64,000 bases of DNA from DATBJJ01 sp036556425. GTDB taxonomy: Bacteria > Acidobacteriota > Vicinamibacteria > Vicinamibacterales > 2-12-FULL-66-21. A model generated the notes under the pieces. That model saw only the letters and a list, made by a program, of their open reading frames with translations. It ran no database searches and was not told the DNA's origin. The position numbers were made by a program, and so were the translations under genes. Where the stretch lies: contig DATBJJ010000031.1 of assembly GCA_036556425.1 (NCBI GenBank), positions 1 through 64,000 of the forward strand, read 5' to 3'. Below are positions 42,332 to 50,469 of this stretch, piece after piece (positions within the stretch are counted from its first letter, which is position 1; every line of letters starts with the position of its first letter).

Positions 42332-43621
42332 CTATCCCTTGAGGACATTGGCCTTCGACAACAGAAACTCCATCGTCTTCTCGCGCCGCAGTCCTGTGTA
42401 AAGGCGGGCAAGCCCGCCGTCCTTCTCGAGACGCGCGCGCACCGAGGCGGCGGTCCGGCCCGATCGCTCGGCGTAGCGCTCGATCTCGGCGTCCAACTCC
42501 TGCGGCGTCGCGGACAGGCTGGCGCGCCGCGCGATCTCGTCGAGCACGAGCGCGCTGCGCACCGACTCGATCGCGGCGTCCCGCTGCCGCTCGCGGAACT
42601 CCTCCCAGTCCACATTGGTCTTCGTCGGATCGATCTGCTGCTCGACGAGGCGGCGCACGAATTCCTCGACGCGGCGATCGATCTCGCGATCGACGAGCGT
42701 CGCGGGGACGTCGAAGGTCACGCGCGCCGCGAGCTGCCGCAGGAGATCCGATCGCAGCTCGCGATCCGCGTCGTGCGCGGCCTCGTGCTCGAGATCCGCG
42801 CGCACCTGCCGGCGCAGCGCGTCGAGCGAATCGAAGGATCCGAGATCTTTCGCGAGCTCGTCGTCGAGCGGCGGCACGACGCGCTGCCGAAGGGCTTTGA
42901 CGTTGACGTCGTAGGTCACCATCGTGCCCGCGAGCTCCTTGATGGCGTAGTCGCCGGGATAATGCACGTCGAAGGTCTTCGCGTCGCCCGCGTGCAGACC
43001 GGCGAGCTCGTCGTCGAACCCCGGGGGATTGGCGGACGCGCCGATGTCGACGGTCACGTTCTCGTGGCGATCGGTGTGCGTCTCGCCGCCTTGGTCGCCA
43101 TGCGCGGTGCGCTTGAGATCAAGGACGACCGAATCGCCCATCTGGATCCCGCGGCCTTCGATCGGCTCGTACCGCGCGGCGCGCTCGCGCAGCCGGTTGA
43201 GCGCGTCGTCGACGGCCGCGTCGTCGACGGCCGCGTCCTTCTTGCGCAGCGTGAGCCCGGAGTAATCGCCCGGATCGATCGGCGGCACCGTCTCGAAGCT
43301 CGCCGTGAACTTCAACGGCTGTCCTTCCTCCACGACGACATCGCGGATGTCCGGCGTGTTCACCGGCTCCACGCCGCGCTCGCGCAGCGCGTCGTCCACC
43401 GCGCGCGGAATCAAGCCGTGCGCGACGTCGTGGAGGATCTGATCGCGAAAGCGCTGCCGCACGACCTTGGGAGGAACCTTGCCGGGACGGAAGCCAGGAA
43501 TGCGCGCCGCGCGGCTGTAGTCGCGCGCGACCTTGTCGATCTCGGCATCCACGATCGTGCTGGGGATCTCGACGACGAGGTTCTTGCGGGTGTCGCTGAC
43601 GTCTATGAATTCGGTTTTCAT
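42332..43621 (-). CDS. tig: Trigger factor (ribosome-associated chaperone/PPIase)
   Basis: A 429-residue trigger factor: ribosome-binding domain with the GFRPGKVP signature (IPGFRPGKVPPKVV), an FKBP-like PPIase domain (about residues 150-240; GDSVVLDL), and a long helical C-terminal chaperone domain. It binds nascent chains at the exit tunnel. ATG 43621 lies only 15 bases after the 3' end of tRNA-Leu, which leaves no room for a promoter, so tig is probably made from a tRNA-tig transcript. A 137-base gap separates it from clpP. Confidence 0.95.
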   Translation of the reverse strand: MKTEFIDVSDTRKNLVVEIPSTIVDAEIDKVARDYSRAARIPGFRPGKVPPKVVRQRFRDQILHDVAHGLIPRAVDDALRERGVEPVNTPDIRDVVVEEGQPLKFTASFETVPPIDPGDYSGLTLRKKDAAVDDAAVDDALNRLRERAARYEPIEGRGIQMGDSVVLDLKRTAHGDQGGETHTDRHENVTVDIGASANPPGFDDELAGLHAGDAKTFDVHYPGDYAIKELAGTMVTYDVNVKALRQRVVPPLDDELAKDLGSFDSLDALRRQVRADLEHEAAHDADRELRSDLLRQLAARVTFDVPATLVDREIDRRVEEFVRRLVEQQIDPTKTNVDWEEFRERQRDAAIESVRSALVLDEIARRASLSATPQELDAEIERYAERSGRTAASVRARLEKDGGLARLYTGLRREKTMEFLLSKANVLKG

Positions 43622-43636
43622 CTACCTAGTGATTTA

Positions 43637-43720
43637 TGCGAAAGGGGGGAGTCGAACCCCCATAGCCTTTCGGCTACCGGATCCTAAGTCCGGCGCGTCT
43701 GCCAGTTCCGCCACTTTCGC
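43637..43720 (-). tRNA. tRNA-Leu (anticodon TAG)
   Basis: A type II tRNA of 84 bases. The acceptor stem GCGAAAG pairs with CTTTCGC and the discriminator is A; CCA is not encoded. The D-loop region GTGGCGGAACTGGCAGACGC is typical of tRNA-Leu. The anticodon loop CTTAGGA gives TAG, reading CUA. The long variable arm (GGTAGCCGAAAGGCTA) and the GGTTCGACTCC T-arm complete it. On the minus strand a TACAAT (43732-43737) ends 11 bases before the 5' end and may be its promoter. It lies directly upstream of tig. Confidence 0.93.
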
Positions 43721-43737
43721 GCTGAAAATCGATTGTA

Positions 43738-44122
43738 GCCCAACTGATTCCCGAACCGTCCGCTCGGCGCGATGCGCAGATTGGCACCGCGGGCCGGTCG
43801 AGTAGTGCGTAAGCGGGTCTCGATCGTATCCGATCAAAACTCGGCCTTGATCCGCCGCCGTGCGCCAGCTCAGCGCGCTATTCGCTGCTCCTCTTTGAAG
43901 ATCCTTCGATCGCGCCGCGCGCCGCGCGCGATCGCGCCGTGGCGCGTCTCCTGCAAGGTCACTCGGCGTTGAGCACGACCACCACCAGACGTTCGCAGGC
44001 GCGGACGAATACGTTGCCCTGGCATTACGTGCGTCAACGGCAGAGCAATTGACACGCACGGACCACAGGAGACCAAGCGCATTGCGGATGACCAGGGGCC
44101 GCAGTTGCAAGGAGGATACGCA
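43738..44122. other. 385-base intergenic stretch without recognised gene
   Basis: Short open frames exist on both strands but show no family likeness or ribosome-binding site, and their composition is that of chance frames in G+C-rich DNA. A G/C-rich run of CGCGC words lies near 43910-43945. Nothing else is seen except the Shine-Dalgarno sequence of the next gene. Confidence 0.5.
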
Positions 44123-44644
44123 ATGAAACGGGTTCTTGCAGGATCATTCATGGCCGCGGCCTTCGCCGTCGGGCTCGCCGCCCAGACGACGCCGCCGCAG
44201 TCCACGCCGCCCTCGCAGCCGCCGGCATCGCAGAGCCAGCCCGCGATGGCCGATCGGGACGCAGCGAAGACCGTCACCGTCACTGGCTGTCTGAAGGCGG
44301 GCGACACGGCCGACAGCTTCATGCTGTCCGATCTGAAGTGGAGCAGCAGAGACAGCAAGGGCACCGGTGCCGTCGGCACGTCCGGGAGCGCGGGCGCGCC
44401 GCCGGCGGGGCTCGGGACCGTGACCAGCTTGAAGATCGTTCCGAGCGCGAGCACGAAGCTCAGCGAGCACGTCGGCCATCAGGTCGAAGTGAGCGGCACG
44501 ATCAGCGACAAGGACAAGGATCGTGGCGCGGCGCCGTCGGCCCCGCCCGATCCCGCGAGCGCGAGCGCGCGTTCGTCATCGAGCTCCGGGCCGGCGCTCG
44601 AGGTCCGCACGGTGAAGATGATCGCGGCCACCTGCTCGCAGTAG
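44123..44644 (+). CDS. Small secreted hypothetical protein
   Basis: The 173-residue protein has AAGGAGG before its ATG and a signal peptide (about residues 1-20, ending GLAAQ). A Pro/Gln/Ser-rich stretch follows, then a beta-rich domain starting VTVTGCLKAGD with one conserved-looking Cys, a Gly/Ala-rich loop, LSEHVGHQVEVSGTI (reminiscent of OB-fold or bacterial DUF strands), and a Ser-rich tail. It is a common type of acidobacterial exported protein of unknown role. A strong hairpin follows at 44682-44713. Confidence 0.7.
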   Translation: MKRVLAGSFMAAAFAVGLAAQTTPPQSTPPSQPPASQSQPAMADRDAAKTVTVTGCLKAGDTADSFMLSDLKWSSRDSKGTGAVGTSGSAGAPPAGLGTVTSLKIVPSASTKLSEHVGHQVEVSGTISDKDKDRGAAPSAPPDPASASARSSSSSGPALEVRTVKMIAATCSQ

Positions 44645-44681
44645 GACGAGAGTCGGCGATCAGGTACGTAGCACGTCAATG

Positions 44682-44714
44682 AGAGCCAGCCCGTGTTCCA
44701 ACGGGCTGGCTCTT
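44682..44714 (+). terminator. Strong hairpin terminator between the secreted-protein gene and ku
   Basis: AGAGCCAGCCCGT and ACGGGCTGGCTCT form a perfect 13-bp stem around GTTCCA. Only two T residues close the 3' side, so termination may be partial. It separates the gene ending at 44644 from ku, which starts 21 bases further on. Confidence 0.75.
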
Positions 44715-44734
44715 GCTCGTTCGAGGAGTCGCGC

Positions 44735-45613
44735 ATGGCTCGTTCGATGTGGAAGGGATCGATCGCGTTCGGCCTGGTGAGCATTCCGATCGAACTGTAC
44801 GGCGCGGTCAGAGATCACCGCCCGCGCTTTCGCTTGCTGCACGCGAAAGACGAGTCGCCGGTTCATTACGAGCGCGTCTGCGAAGCGGACGGGAAACCGG
44901 TCGCGTGGGAAGATCTCGTCAAGGGATACGAGTACGAAAAGGGACACTTCGTCGTCCTGACGAAGGATGACTTCAAGAGCGCGGCGCTCGAGAAGACGCG
45001 CACGATCGACATCCTCGATTTCGTGAAGGGCGACGAGATCGACGAGCGCTACTTCGAGACGCCGTACTATTTGCTGCCGGGGAAGGGCGGCGATCGCGCG
45101 TACGCGCTCCTCAGAGAAGCGCTGCGCAATTCGGGCCGCACCGGCATCGGGAAGATGATCCTCCGCGACGCGCAGCATCTCGTCGCGCTCGAAGTGATCG
45201 GCGACGCGCTCGTGCTCACGATGATGCGCTTCGCCGACGAGCTCGCGGATCTCTCCGAGTTCACGTTCCCGAAAGCCGAGGCCATTCGCAGCCAGGAGCT
45301 CGCGATGGCGCGGCAGCTGATCGATCACCTCAGCGCCGAATGGAATCCGGAGAAATTCACGGACGAATATCGCGACAATCTGATGAAGATCATTGCGGCC
45401 AAGCTCAAGGGCCGCACGCCGAAGCTCCAGGCAGCCGTCACGCCGCGCGAATCGAACGTCATCGATCTGATGGAGCGCCTGCGCGCCAGCCTCGCCGGGA
45501 AGGCCCGGCCGGAAACCTCGACCCGCCGATCGGCATCTAAACCCAGAAGCGCGGCGCGCCGGCGGCGTCCGGGCGCCCGGAAAACCGCCAGCAAGACCAA
45601 GCGCGTGGCGTGA
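44735..45613 (+). CDS. ku: Ku protein (non-homologous end joining)
   Basis: A 292-residue bacterial Ku: MARSMWKGSIAFGLVSIPIE is the family start, followed by VHYERVCEADGKPV, and the beta-barrel core up to about residue 250. A Lys/Arg-rich tail (about residues 255-292) resembles the DNA-binding and ligase-recruiting tails of other bacterial Ku proteins. It binds DNA ends. No ligD is adjacent; a ligase would have to be elsewhere. GAGGAG precedes the ATG. The GTG start of egtB overlaps its stop codon by four bases. Confidence 0.95.
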   Translation: MARSMWKGSIAFGLVSIPIELYGAVRDHRPRFRLLHAKDESPVHYERVCEADGKPVAWEDLVKGYEYEKGHFVVLTKDDFKSAALEKTRTIDILDFVKGDEIDERYFETPYYLLPGKGGDRAYALLREALRNSGRTGIGKMILRDAQHLVALEVIGDALVLTMMRFADELADLSEFTFPKAEAIRSQELAMARQLIDHLSAEWNPEKFTDEYRDNLMKIIAAKLKGRTPKLQAAVTPRESNVIDLMERLRASLAGKARPETSTRRSASKPRSAARRRRPGARKTASKTKRVA

Positions 45614-47013
45614 GGCCGGCCGCCCGTTCATCTCATAAGATAAGCCTGAAAGGGGACGTCTTGCCCTCGACTCTACCTGCCACCGCCCAGACGGCGGATC
45701 GCCAGACGCTCGCCGCGTGGTACCGCCACAATCGCGATCGCTCCCGCCGCCTCTTCGATCTGATCGATGCCGCGGCGTACTACACGCGTCCGATCGCGCT
45801 GAGAAACCCGATCGTGTTCTACGAGGGACATCTTCCGGCGTTCAGCGTGATCGCGCTGCTGAAGCGGGGCTTCGGCCGTCCGGGCGTCGATCCCGCGATG
45901 GAGCGGCTCTTCGAGCGCGGGATCGATCCCGACAGCGTCGACACCGCCGTGCCGCGAAGCGGCGCCGCAACGGTGTGGCCGTCGCGCGCAGACGTCCTCG
46001 CGTTCGGCGAGCGCGCCGATAGCGCGATTCTCGACGTGCTCGAAGCGTTCGATGCGGACACGAGCGCGATGCGCACGCGCGATGCGCGCCAGGTCGAAGG
46101 GATTTTCACCGCGCTCGAGCACGAGGCGATGCACCAGGAGACGCTGCTCTACATGTGGCATCGTCTTCCGCACGATCAGAAGACGGCGCCCGCACCCGTC
46201 CGCTACGAGCTCGGGCCGGCGCCGCTGCCATCCACAGTGCGCGTTCCGTCAGGCGTCGCGACGCTCGGCGCGAATCGCGCGGAGATTCCCTTCGGGTGGG
46301 ACAACGAGTTCGGTGAGCTGCGCGTGCCCGTCGACGCGTTCGAGATCGATGCGCACAGCGTGACGAACGGCGACTTCCTCGCGTTCGTCGACGACGGCGG
46401 TTATCGAAAGCGCGAGCTGTGGTCCGAGGCGGGCTGGCACTGGCGCGAGGCGGAGCGGATCGCGCAGCCGACGTTCTGGTCGCGCGAGAACGACGCGTGG
46501 CTCTGGCGCGGCATGTTCGAGTACGTGCCGCTGCCGTTGTCGTGGCCGGTGTACGTCAGCCTCGAAGAGGCCGCGGCGTTCGCTCGGTGGCGCGGCCGGC
46601 GTCTGCCGACCGAGGCGGAATATCATCGCGCGGCGTTCGGCACGCGCTCGGGCGAGGAGCGCGCGTTTCCGTGGGGACCCGAGGCGCCGGATGCGACGCG
46701 CTGCAACGCCGACTTCACGTCGTGGGATCCCGTGCCCTGCGGCGCGCGGCCGTCGGGCGCGAGCGCGTGGGGCGTTCACGATCTCGCCGGCAACGGGTGG
46801 GAATGGACGTCCACGATCTTCGCGCCGTTCCCCGGCTTTTCGCCGATGCCGTCGTACCCCGAGTACTCGGCGGACTTCTTCGACGGACAGCACTACGTCA
46901 TGAAAGGCGCGTCGCCCGCGACGGCCGCGCCGCTCATCCGCCGCAGCTTCCGGAATTGGTTCCGGCCCAACTATCCATTCGTCTACGCGAAGTTCAGGAC
47001 GGTCGCATGCTGA
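45610..47013 (+). CDS. egtB: Ergothioneine biosynthesis protein EgtB
   Basis: The 467-residue protein has a DinB-like N-terminal domain (about residues 30-170) with HEAMHQETLLYM, the H-x3-H-x-E iron-binding motif, and an FGE-sulfatase (SUMF1-type) domain (FGWDNEFGELRVPVDAFEID, then RRLPTEAEYHRAA and NGWEWTSTIF). It is the non-haem iron sulfoxide synthase that joins trimethylhistidine with a thiol donor. The start may be GTG 45610 (overlapping ku) or TTG 45661, which has AAAGGGG before it and would give 450 residues. egtD overlaps its end by seven bases. Confidence 0.88.
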   Translation: MRPAARSSHKISLKGDVLPSTLPATAQTADRQTLAAWYRHNRDRSRRLFDLIDAAAYYTRPIALRNPIVFYEGHLPAFSVIALLKRGFGRPGVDPAMERLFERGIDPDSVDTAVPRSGAATVWPSRADVLAFGERADSAILDVLEAFDADTSAMRTRDARQVEGIFTALEHEAMHQETLLYMWHRLPHDQKTAPAPVRYELGPAPLPSTVRVPSGVATLGANRAEIPFGWDNEFGELRVPVDAFEIDAHSVTNGDFLAFVDDGGYRKRELWSEAGWHWREAERIAQPTFWSRENDAWLWRGMFEYVPLPLSWPVYVSLEEAAAFARWRGRRLPTEAEYHRAAFGTRSGEERAFPWGPEAPDATRCNADFTSWDPVPCGARPSGASAWGVHDLAGNGWEWTSTIFAPFPGFSPMPSYPEYSADFFDGQHYVMKGASPATAAPLIRRSFRNWFRPNYPFVYAKFRTVAC

Positions 47014-47972
47014 CGACGATACAGTCGTTCGCGGCGGCGTTCGCGGCGGATGTCGATCGCGATCTCGCGCTGTCGCCCAAGCAGCTGCAGTCGAAGTATC
47101 TCTACGACGCGCTCGGGTCGAGCCTCTTCGACGCGATCTGCCGCCTGCCGTGGTACCGCATCACGCGCGCGGAGATGCGCCTCCTCGCGCTCCACGCCGG
47201 CTCGATCGTCGCGGCGCTCGGCGAGTACGACGGCACGATCGTCGAGCTGGGTTGCGGGAGCGGCGAGAAGCTGATGCTGCTCGCCGAAGCGCTCGAGCAT
47301 CGCGGCGCGAGCGCGCGCGTCCACTTGATCGATATCTCCTCGCAGGCGCTCGAGCAGACCGAGCAGCGGTTGACTCGACTCCAACACGTGTCGGTCGTCG
47401 GCCATTGGTCCACCTACGAAGAAGGATTGCGCACGGCCGTTGCCGCGCGCGAGGACGGCAGCACGATGCTCGTGCTGCTCCTGGGGTCGAACATCGGCAA
47501 CTTCGATCCGCCCGCGGCCGCCCGGTTTCTCGACGGCATCCGCCGCGCGCTCGATCCAGGCGACCTGCTCCTGCTCGGCGCGGATCTCGTCAAGCCGGAG
47601 CGCGATCTCCTGCTCGCCTATGACGATCCGCTCGGCGTTACCGCGGCGTTCAACAAGAACCTGCTCGTGCGCATCAATCGAGAGCTCGGCGGGGAATTCG
47701 ATCTGCGGACGTTCCGCCACCGCGCGGTGTGGAACCGCGACGAGAGCCGGATCGAGATGCATCTCGTGAGCGCGAGGCGCCAAATCGTCCGCGCGCGCGC
47801 GGGCGGGCCGATCGTGCCCTTCGGCACCGACGAGCCGATCTGGACCGAGAGCTCCTATAAGTACGAGCCTGACGGCATCATCGAGATGGGCGCCGAGGCG
47901 GGGTTCGCAACGCGCGATCAGTGGATCGATCCCGAGGCACGATTCGCGCTCACGTTGATGGCTGCAATCTAG
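47007..47972 (+). CDS. egtD: L-histidine N(alpha)-methyltransferase EgtD
   Basis: A 321-residue SAM-dependent methyltransferase of the EgtD type: LSPKQLQSKYLYDALGSSLF at the start, VELGCGSGEK as SAM-binding motif, LLLGSNIGNFDP, the family hallmark, and a C-terminal TESSYKYEPDGI stretch for histidine binding. It methylates histidine three times to give hercynine, the EgtB substrate. The ATG lies seven bases inside egtB, so the genes are coupled. No gamma-glutamyl-cysteine genes (egtA, egtC) are visible, which suits the shorter pathway in which EgtB uses cysteine directly. Confidence 0.92.
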   Translation: MLTTIQSFAAAFAADVDRDLALSPKQLQSKYLYDALGSSLFDAICRLPWYRITRAEMRLLALHAGSIVAALGEYDGTIVELGCGSGEKLMLLAEALEHRGASARVHLIDISSQALEQTEQRLTRLQHVSVVGHWSTYEEGLRTAVAAREDGSTMLVLLLGSNIGNFDPPAAARFLDGIRRALDPGDLLLLGADLVKPERDLLLAYDDPLGVTAAFNKNLLVRINRELGGEFDLRTFRHRAVWNRDESRIEMHLVSARRQIVRARAGGPIVPFGTDEPIWTESSYKYEPDGIIEMGAEAGFATRDQWIDPEARFALTLMAAI

Positions 47973-48018
47973 AACCGAACCTTGAACCTTGAACCCTGAA
48001 CCCTGAACCAACAAACGG
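47973..48018. repeat. TGAACC-word repeat between convergent genes
   Basis: GAACC/TTGAACC/CTGAACC words occur six times in tandem between egtD and the convergent small gene. The same words appear at 59361-59390 (as a hairpin) and 62905-62925. They are too short and without spacers to be a CRISPR array. Confidence 0.65.
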
Positions 48019-48234
48019 CTAGTACTCTCGCCCGAACGGTCCATCCCACCCGTCGCGGACCCATTCCGCTTCGAGTTGCAGCGTACGGCGCGTCACCGCG
48101 GCCGAGTCCTGAAAGTGCTCGACGCGCTCGGCGCCGTCCGCGTCGGTGATGACGAGGTCGAAGCGATCTCCTTCCGCCATGCGCCGCACTTCGCAGCGCA
48201 GATGACGGCCTTGCTTGGCGTAGAACCAGATCAC
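48019..48234 (-). CDS. Small hypothetical protein
   Basis: The 71-residue protein starts at GTG 48234, nine bases after GGGGAG. The sequence (VIWFYAKQGRHLRCEVRR, then FDLVITDADGAERVEHFQD) looks like a compact beta-rich domain with a helical C-terminus that ends in DGWDGPFGREY. I do not know its function; similar short proteins are common in acidobacterial genomes (impression, not a search). The frame is open further upstream, but that part runs into the GATCCGCG palindrome and is not coding-like. Confidence 0.5.
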   Translation of the reverse strand: MIWFYAKQGRHLRCEVRRMAEGDRFDLVITDADGAERVEHFQDSAAVTRRTLQLEAEWVRDGWDGPFGREY

Positions 48235-48383
48235 ACGTGTGTCTCCCCAAATCGTGGCATTGGCTGTGCCGTGACGCCGCAAAAGAGAGGCCGCCGCACA
48301 CGGCGACCGAAACGCTTGAGCACACACGAGTTTCGAACGGTGGGACGAGCGGCGGCTGACCCGGAACGGAACACATAAACACG

Positions 48384-48511
48384 GATCACGCAGATAGACG
48401 CGGAGAGACGCGGAGAGACGCGGATTACGCAGATCGACGCGGATTACGCGGATCAGATCCGCGTGATCCGATCTAATCCGTGGGATCCGCGTCTCTCCGC
48501 GTCTCTCCGCG
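48384..48511. repeat. 113-bp palindrome of ACGCGGA/GATCCGCG words
   Basis: The arms 48399-48425 and 48485-48511 are perfect 27-bp reverse complements (CGCGGAGAGA units). The centre, ACGCGGATC a GATCCGCGT (48446-48464), is also perfectly symmetric around 48455, so the whole 113 bases are one imperfect palindrome with less matched flanks inside. It begins right after the WYL-gene stop codon. It could serve as a very stable bidirectional terminator hairpin. Confidence 0.85.
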
Positions 48512-49528
48512 TTATTCGAGCCGCGGTACGTAGCGCGATCGCGTGCGATCGAGCTCCTCGAGGATCTGTTCCGCGAGCGCGGCGGGCGCGAGGACGCGCG
48601 CGAGCGGGCCGAAGCCAAGGATCCAACTGCGCAGCGCCCAATCGATCGTGACCGTCAGCGTCAGCGTCACGCTGCCATCGTCGTGCTCGCGAATCTGCTG
48701 CGACGGATGCCACACGCGCGCTTTCACGTAGCGCGCCATCCGAGGCTCGAACGCGATCTCGATGCGCTCGGGCGCGCCCTGATGCACGCCGAGCGAGTGC
48801 GCGAACGCATCCTCCGCCAGATCCTTCGGCTCGAAGCGCTCCTCGGTCACCGAGACCGAGAGGATCCGATCGACGGAGAAGGTGCGCAGCTCGCCGTACT
48901 CCGGCACGAACGCGACGAGATAGAGTCCGCCTTGCGCGTATACGAGACGCTGCGGCTCGACGGCATACGTCTTCTCGCGATTGCTCGAGAACGAGTGGTA
49001 CCGCATCGCGATCCGGCGATGGTGGAGCGTCGCGTCGAGGAGCTGCGCGACGTGCGCGCTCTGCGTCGACGCGGGCGGCGAATCGGCGTCGCGATCCGCG
49101 GCAGGACGCGCGCCGGGATCGGGCTTCGCCTGAATCACGAGCGGCAGCCGATCGAGGAACTGCCGCATGCCCGGCGTCAACGCGGCGGACAGCTTGTCGA
49201 ACGCGTTGCGGACATCCTGCTGAAACGGCGTCGCGGCGAGCGCTTCCGCGAGCGTCCGGCTGAAGTAGAGCGCGCTCAGCTCGGCGAGGTTGAAGCCGGT
49301 GTCGTCGAGCCGCTTGAACGCGCGCTGCTCGAGGCGCCAATAGCGTTTGCCGTCGTGCACTTCATCGAAGAGCGGGAACCCGGCTTCCTGCAGCGCCTCG
49401 AGATCGCGCCGGATCGTCCGCGTCGTGACGCCGGTCCGCGACGCCATCTCGTCGATCGTCAGCCGGCGCGACGATTCGAGATCGCGCAGGATCGACCATT
49501 GACGGATGACTTCGGCGTTGCGCGGCAT
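48512..49528 (-). CDS. WYL-domain transcriptional regulator (YafY type)
   Basis: The 338-residue protein has an N-terminal helix-turn-helix of the DeoR/HTH_11 kind (MASRTGVTTRTIRRDLEALQ), then a WYL domain (about residues 165-240; HRRIAMRYHSFSSNREKTYA, then GGLYLVAFVPEYGELRTFSV) and a WCX-like C-terminal domain (ERIEIAFEPRMARYV). WYL regulators often respond to nucleic-acid or damage signals. It lies 5 bases after a TMEM175-like gene, in the same operon. Its stop abuts the large palindrome. Confidence 0.85.
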   Translation of the reverse strand: MPRNAEVIRQWSILRDLESSRRLTIDEMASRTGVTTRTIRRDLEALQEAGFPLFDEVHDGKRYWRLEQRAFKRLDDTGFNLAELSALYFSRTLAEALAATPFQQDVRNAFDKLSAALTPGMRQFLDRLPLVIQAKPDPGARPAADRDADSPPASTQSAHVAQLLDATLHHRRIAMRYHSFSSNREKTYAVEPQRLVYAQGGLYLVAFVPEYGELRTFSVDRILSVSVTEERFEPKDLAEDAFAHSLGVHQGAPERIEIAFEPRMARYVKARVWHPSQQIREHDDGSVTLTLTVTIDWALRSWILGFGPLARVLAPAALAEQILEELDRTRSRYVPRLE

Positions 49529-49533
49529 CCACG

Positions 49534-50226
49534 TCAGGCAACCGGTGCCGCCGTCTCGGCCTGCTTCTGCATCGCACGCCGGCGTTTTCCCGCGGCCGCT
49601 CCGTAGATGCCGTGCGCCGGTCCCATGAGCGCGAACATGGTCGGCGCGATCGGCGACATCTCGACCGGCGCGAAGCGCGCGACGGCCACGACGGCGAGGC
49701 CGACGCTCGCGCTGACGAGATGATGGCCGGCGAACATCCTGTTGTCGAAGATCTCGAGCGGCGTCAACCCGAGCGACTCGCGCTTTCGATACGCGTGCCG
49801 GTAGAGCAGCGCGAACATCACGAACAGCACGACGAAGCCCGCGCCGTAGATCGCGGATGCGTTCGCGAGCTGCGGCAGCGACATCTGCTGCAGGCCGGGG
49901 TCCCTCGCGATCCGCGCGAACATGGAATCGAACATGAACTTCAGCGGATACACGTAGAAGAGCACGACGAAGAGCAGCCCGGTGTTGAGAAAGGTCGTGA
50001 GCCCGTCCTGCAGCCCGTAGCGCCGGAAGAACAAGTTGTGCTCGTTCCAGATCCAGACGAGCAGCGCGAAGCAGCACGCAAACGAGGGAATGCCGCGGAC
50101 GGTACGGATCAAGTCGTCGTAGCTGCGCGGGACGTCCAGGGAGACGACGAGCAGCGTCAGCGCAAAGGCGAATGCCGCATCGCTGAACGCCTCGAGGCGG
50201 GAAATCTCGTGGCGGCGCTCTTGCAC
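49534..50226 (-). CDS. TMEM175 (DUF1211)-type membrane protein, putative potassium channel
   Basis: The 230-residue protein opens with RLEAFSDAAFAFALTLLV, the FSD motif of TMEM175 channels, and has about six membrane segments. Bacterial TMEM175 proteins are small tetrameric potassium channels. It begins with GTG 50226. TATAGT (50233-50238, minus strand) ends six bases before the start and no Shine-Dalgarno sequence is present, so the mRNA looks leaderless. The WYL regulator gene follows. Confidence 0.8.
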   Translation of the reverse strand: MQERRHEISRLEAFSDAAFAFALTLLVVSLDVPRSYDDLIRTVRGIPSFACCFALLVWIWNEHNLFFRRYGLQDGLTTFLNTGLLFVVLFYVYPLKFMFDSMFARIARDPGLQQMSLPQLANASAIYGAGFVVLFVMFALLYRHAYRKRESLGLTPLEIFDNRMFAGHHLVSASVGLAVVAVARFAPVEMSPIAPTMFALMGPAHGIYGAAAGKRRRAMQKQAETAAPVA

Positions 50227-50256
50227 CCGCCGACTATACCAAGATCGGGCTCGGAC

Positions 50257-50469
50257 CTAACCCTGGCCGGTGGCCGCGAGATGCGCCAGCATCTGGCGCC
50301 GATGCGCGAGTTCCCGCGGCGTCAGCGTCGGCGCGACGGTTTCGAAGGGAAGCGACCGCTGCGCCCACGCCTCTCGACGCGCCCTCGTGCGCTCCACGCC
50401 CGCCCGAAAGCAGCGAAAGCAGATGGCGTGGCTCACGCAGATGTGATCGCCGGCGTCCTTCGGTTTCAT
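50257..50469 (-). CDS. Small Cys-rich-motif hypothetical protein
   Basis: The 70-residue protein has GAGGAA eight bases before ATG 50469. The N-terminal half has CVSHAICFRCF, a possible small metal-binding knuckle (Cys-x2-His-x2-Cys-x2-Cys). The rest is basic and helical (VERTRARREAWAQR, ELAHRRQMLAHLA). Its ATG overlaps the stop of the upstream small gene by four bases, so both are translated as a pair. No family is recognised. Confidence 0.6.
   Translation of the reverse strand: MKPKDAGDHICVSHAICFRCFRAGVERTRARREAWAQRSLPFETVAPTLTPRELAHRRQMLAHLAATGQG

Noticed and set aside
43738..44110. Short open frames on both strands between tRNA-Leu and the secreted-protein gene
   Set aside because: No ribosome-binding site, no hydrophobic or motif pattern, and Arg/Ala-rich chance composition.
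44735..45613. Ku gene as part of a complete local end-joining locus
   Set aside because: No LigD-like ligase or polymerase domain is encoded on either side; the neighbours are ergothioneine genes.
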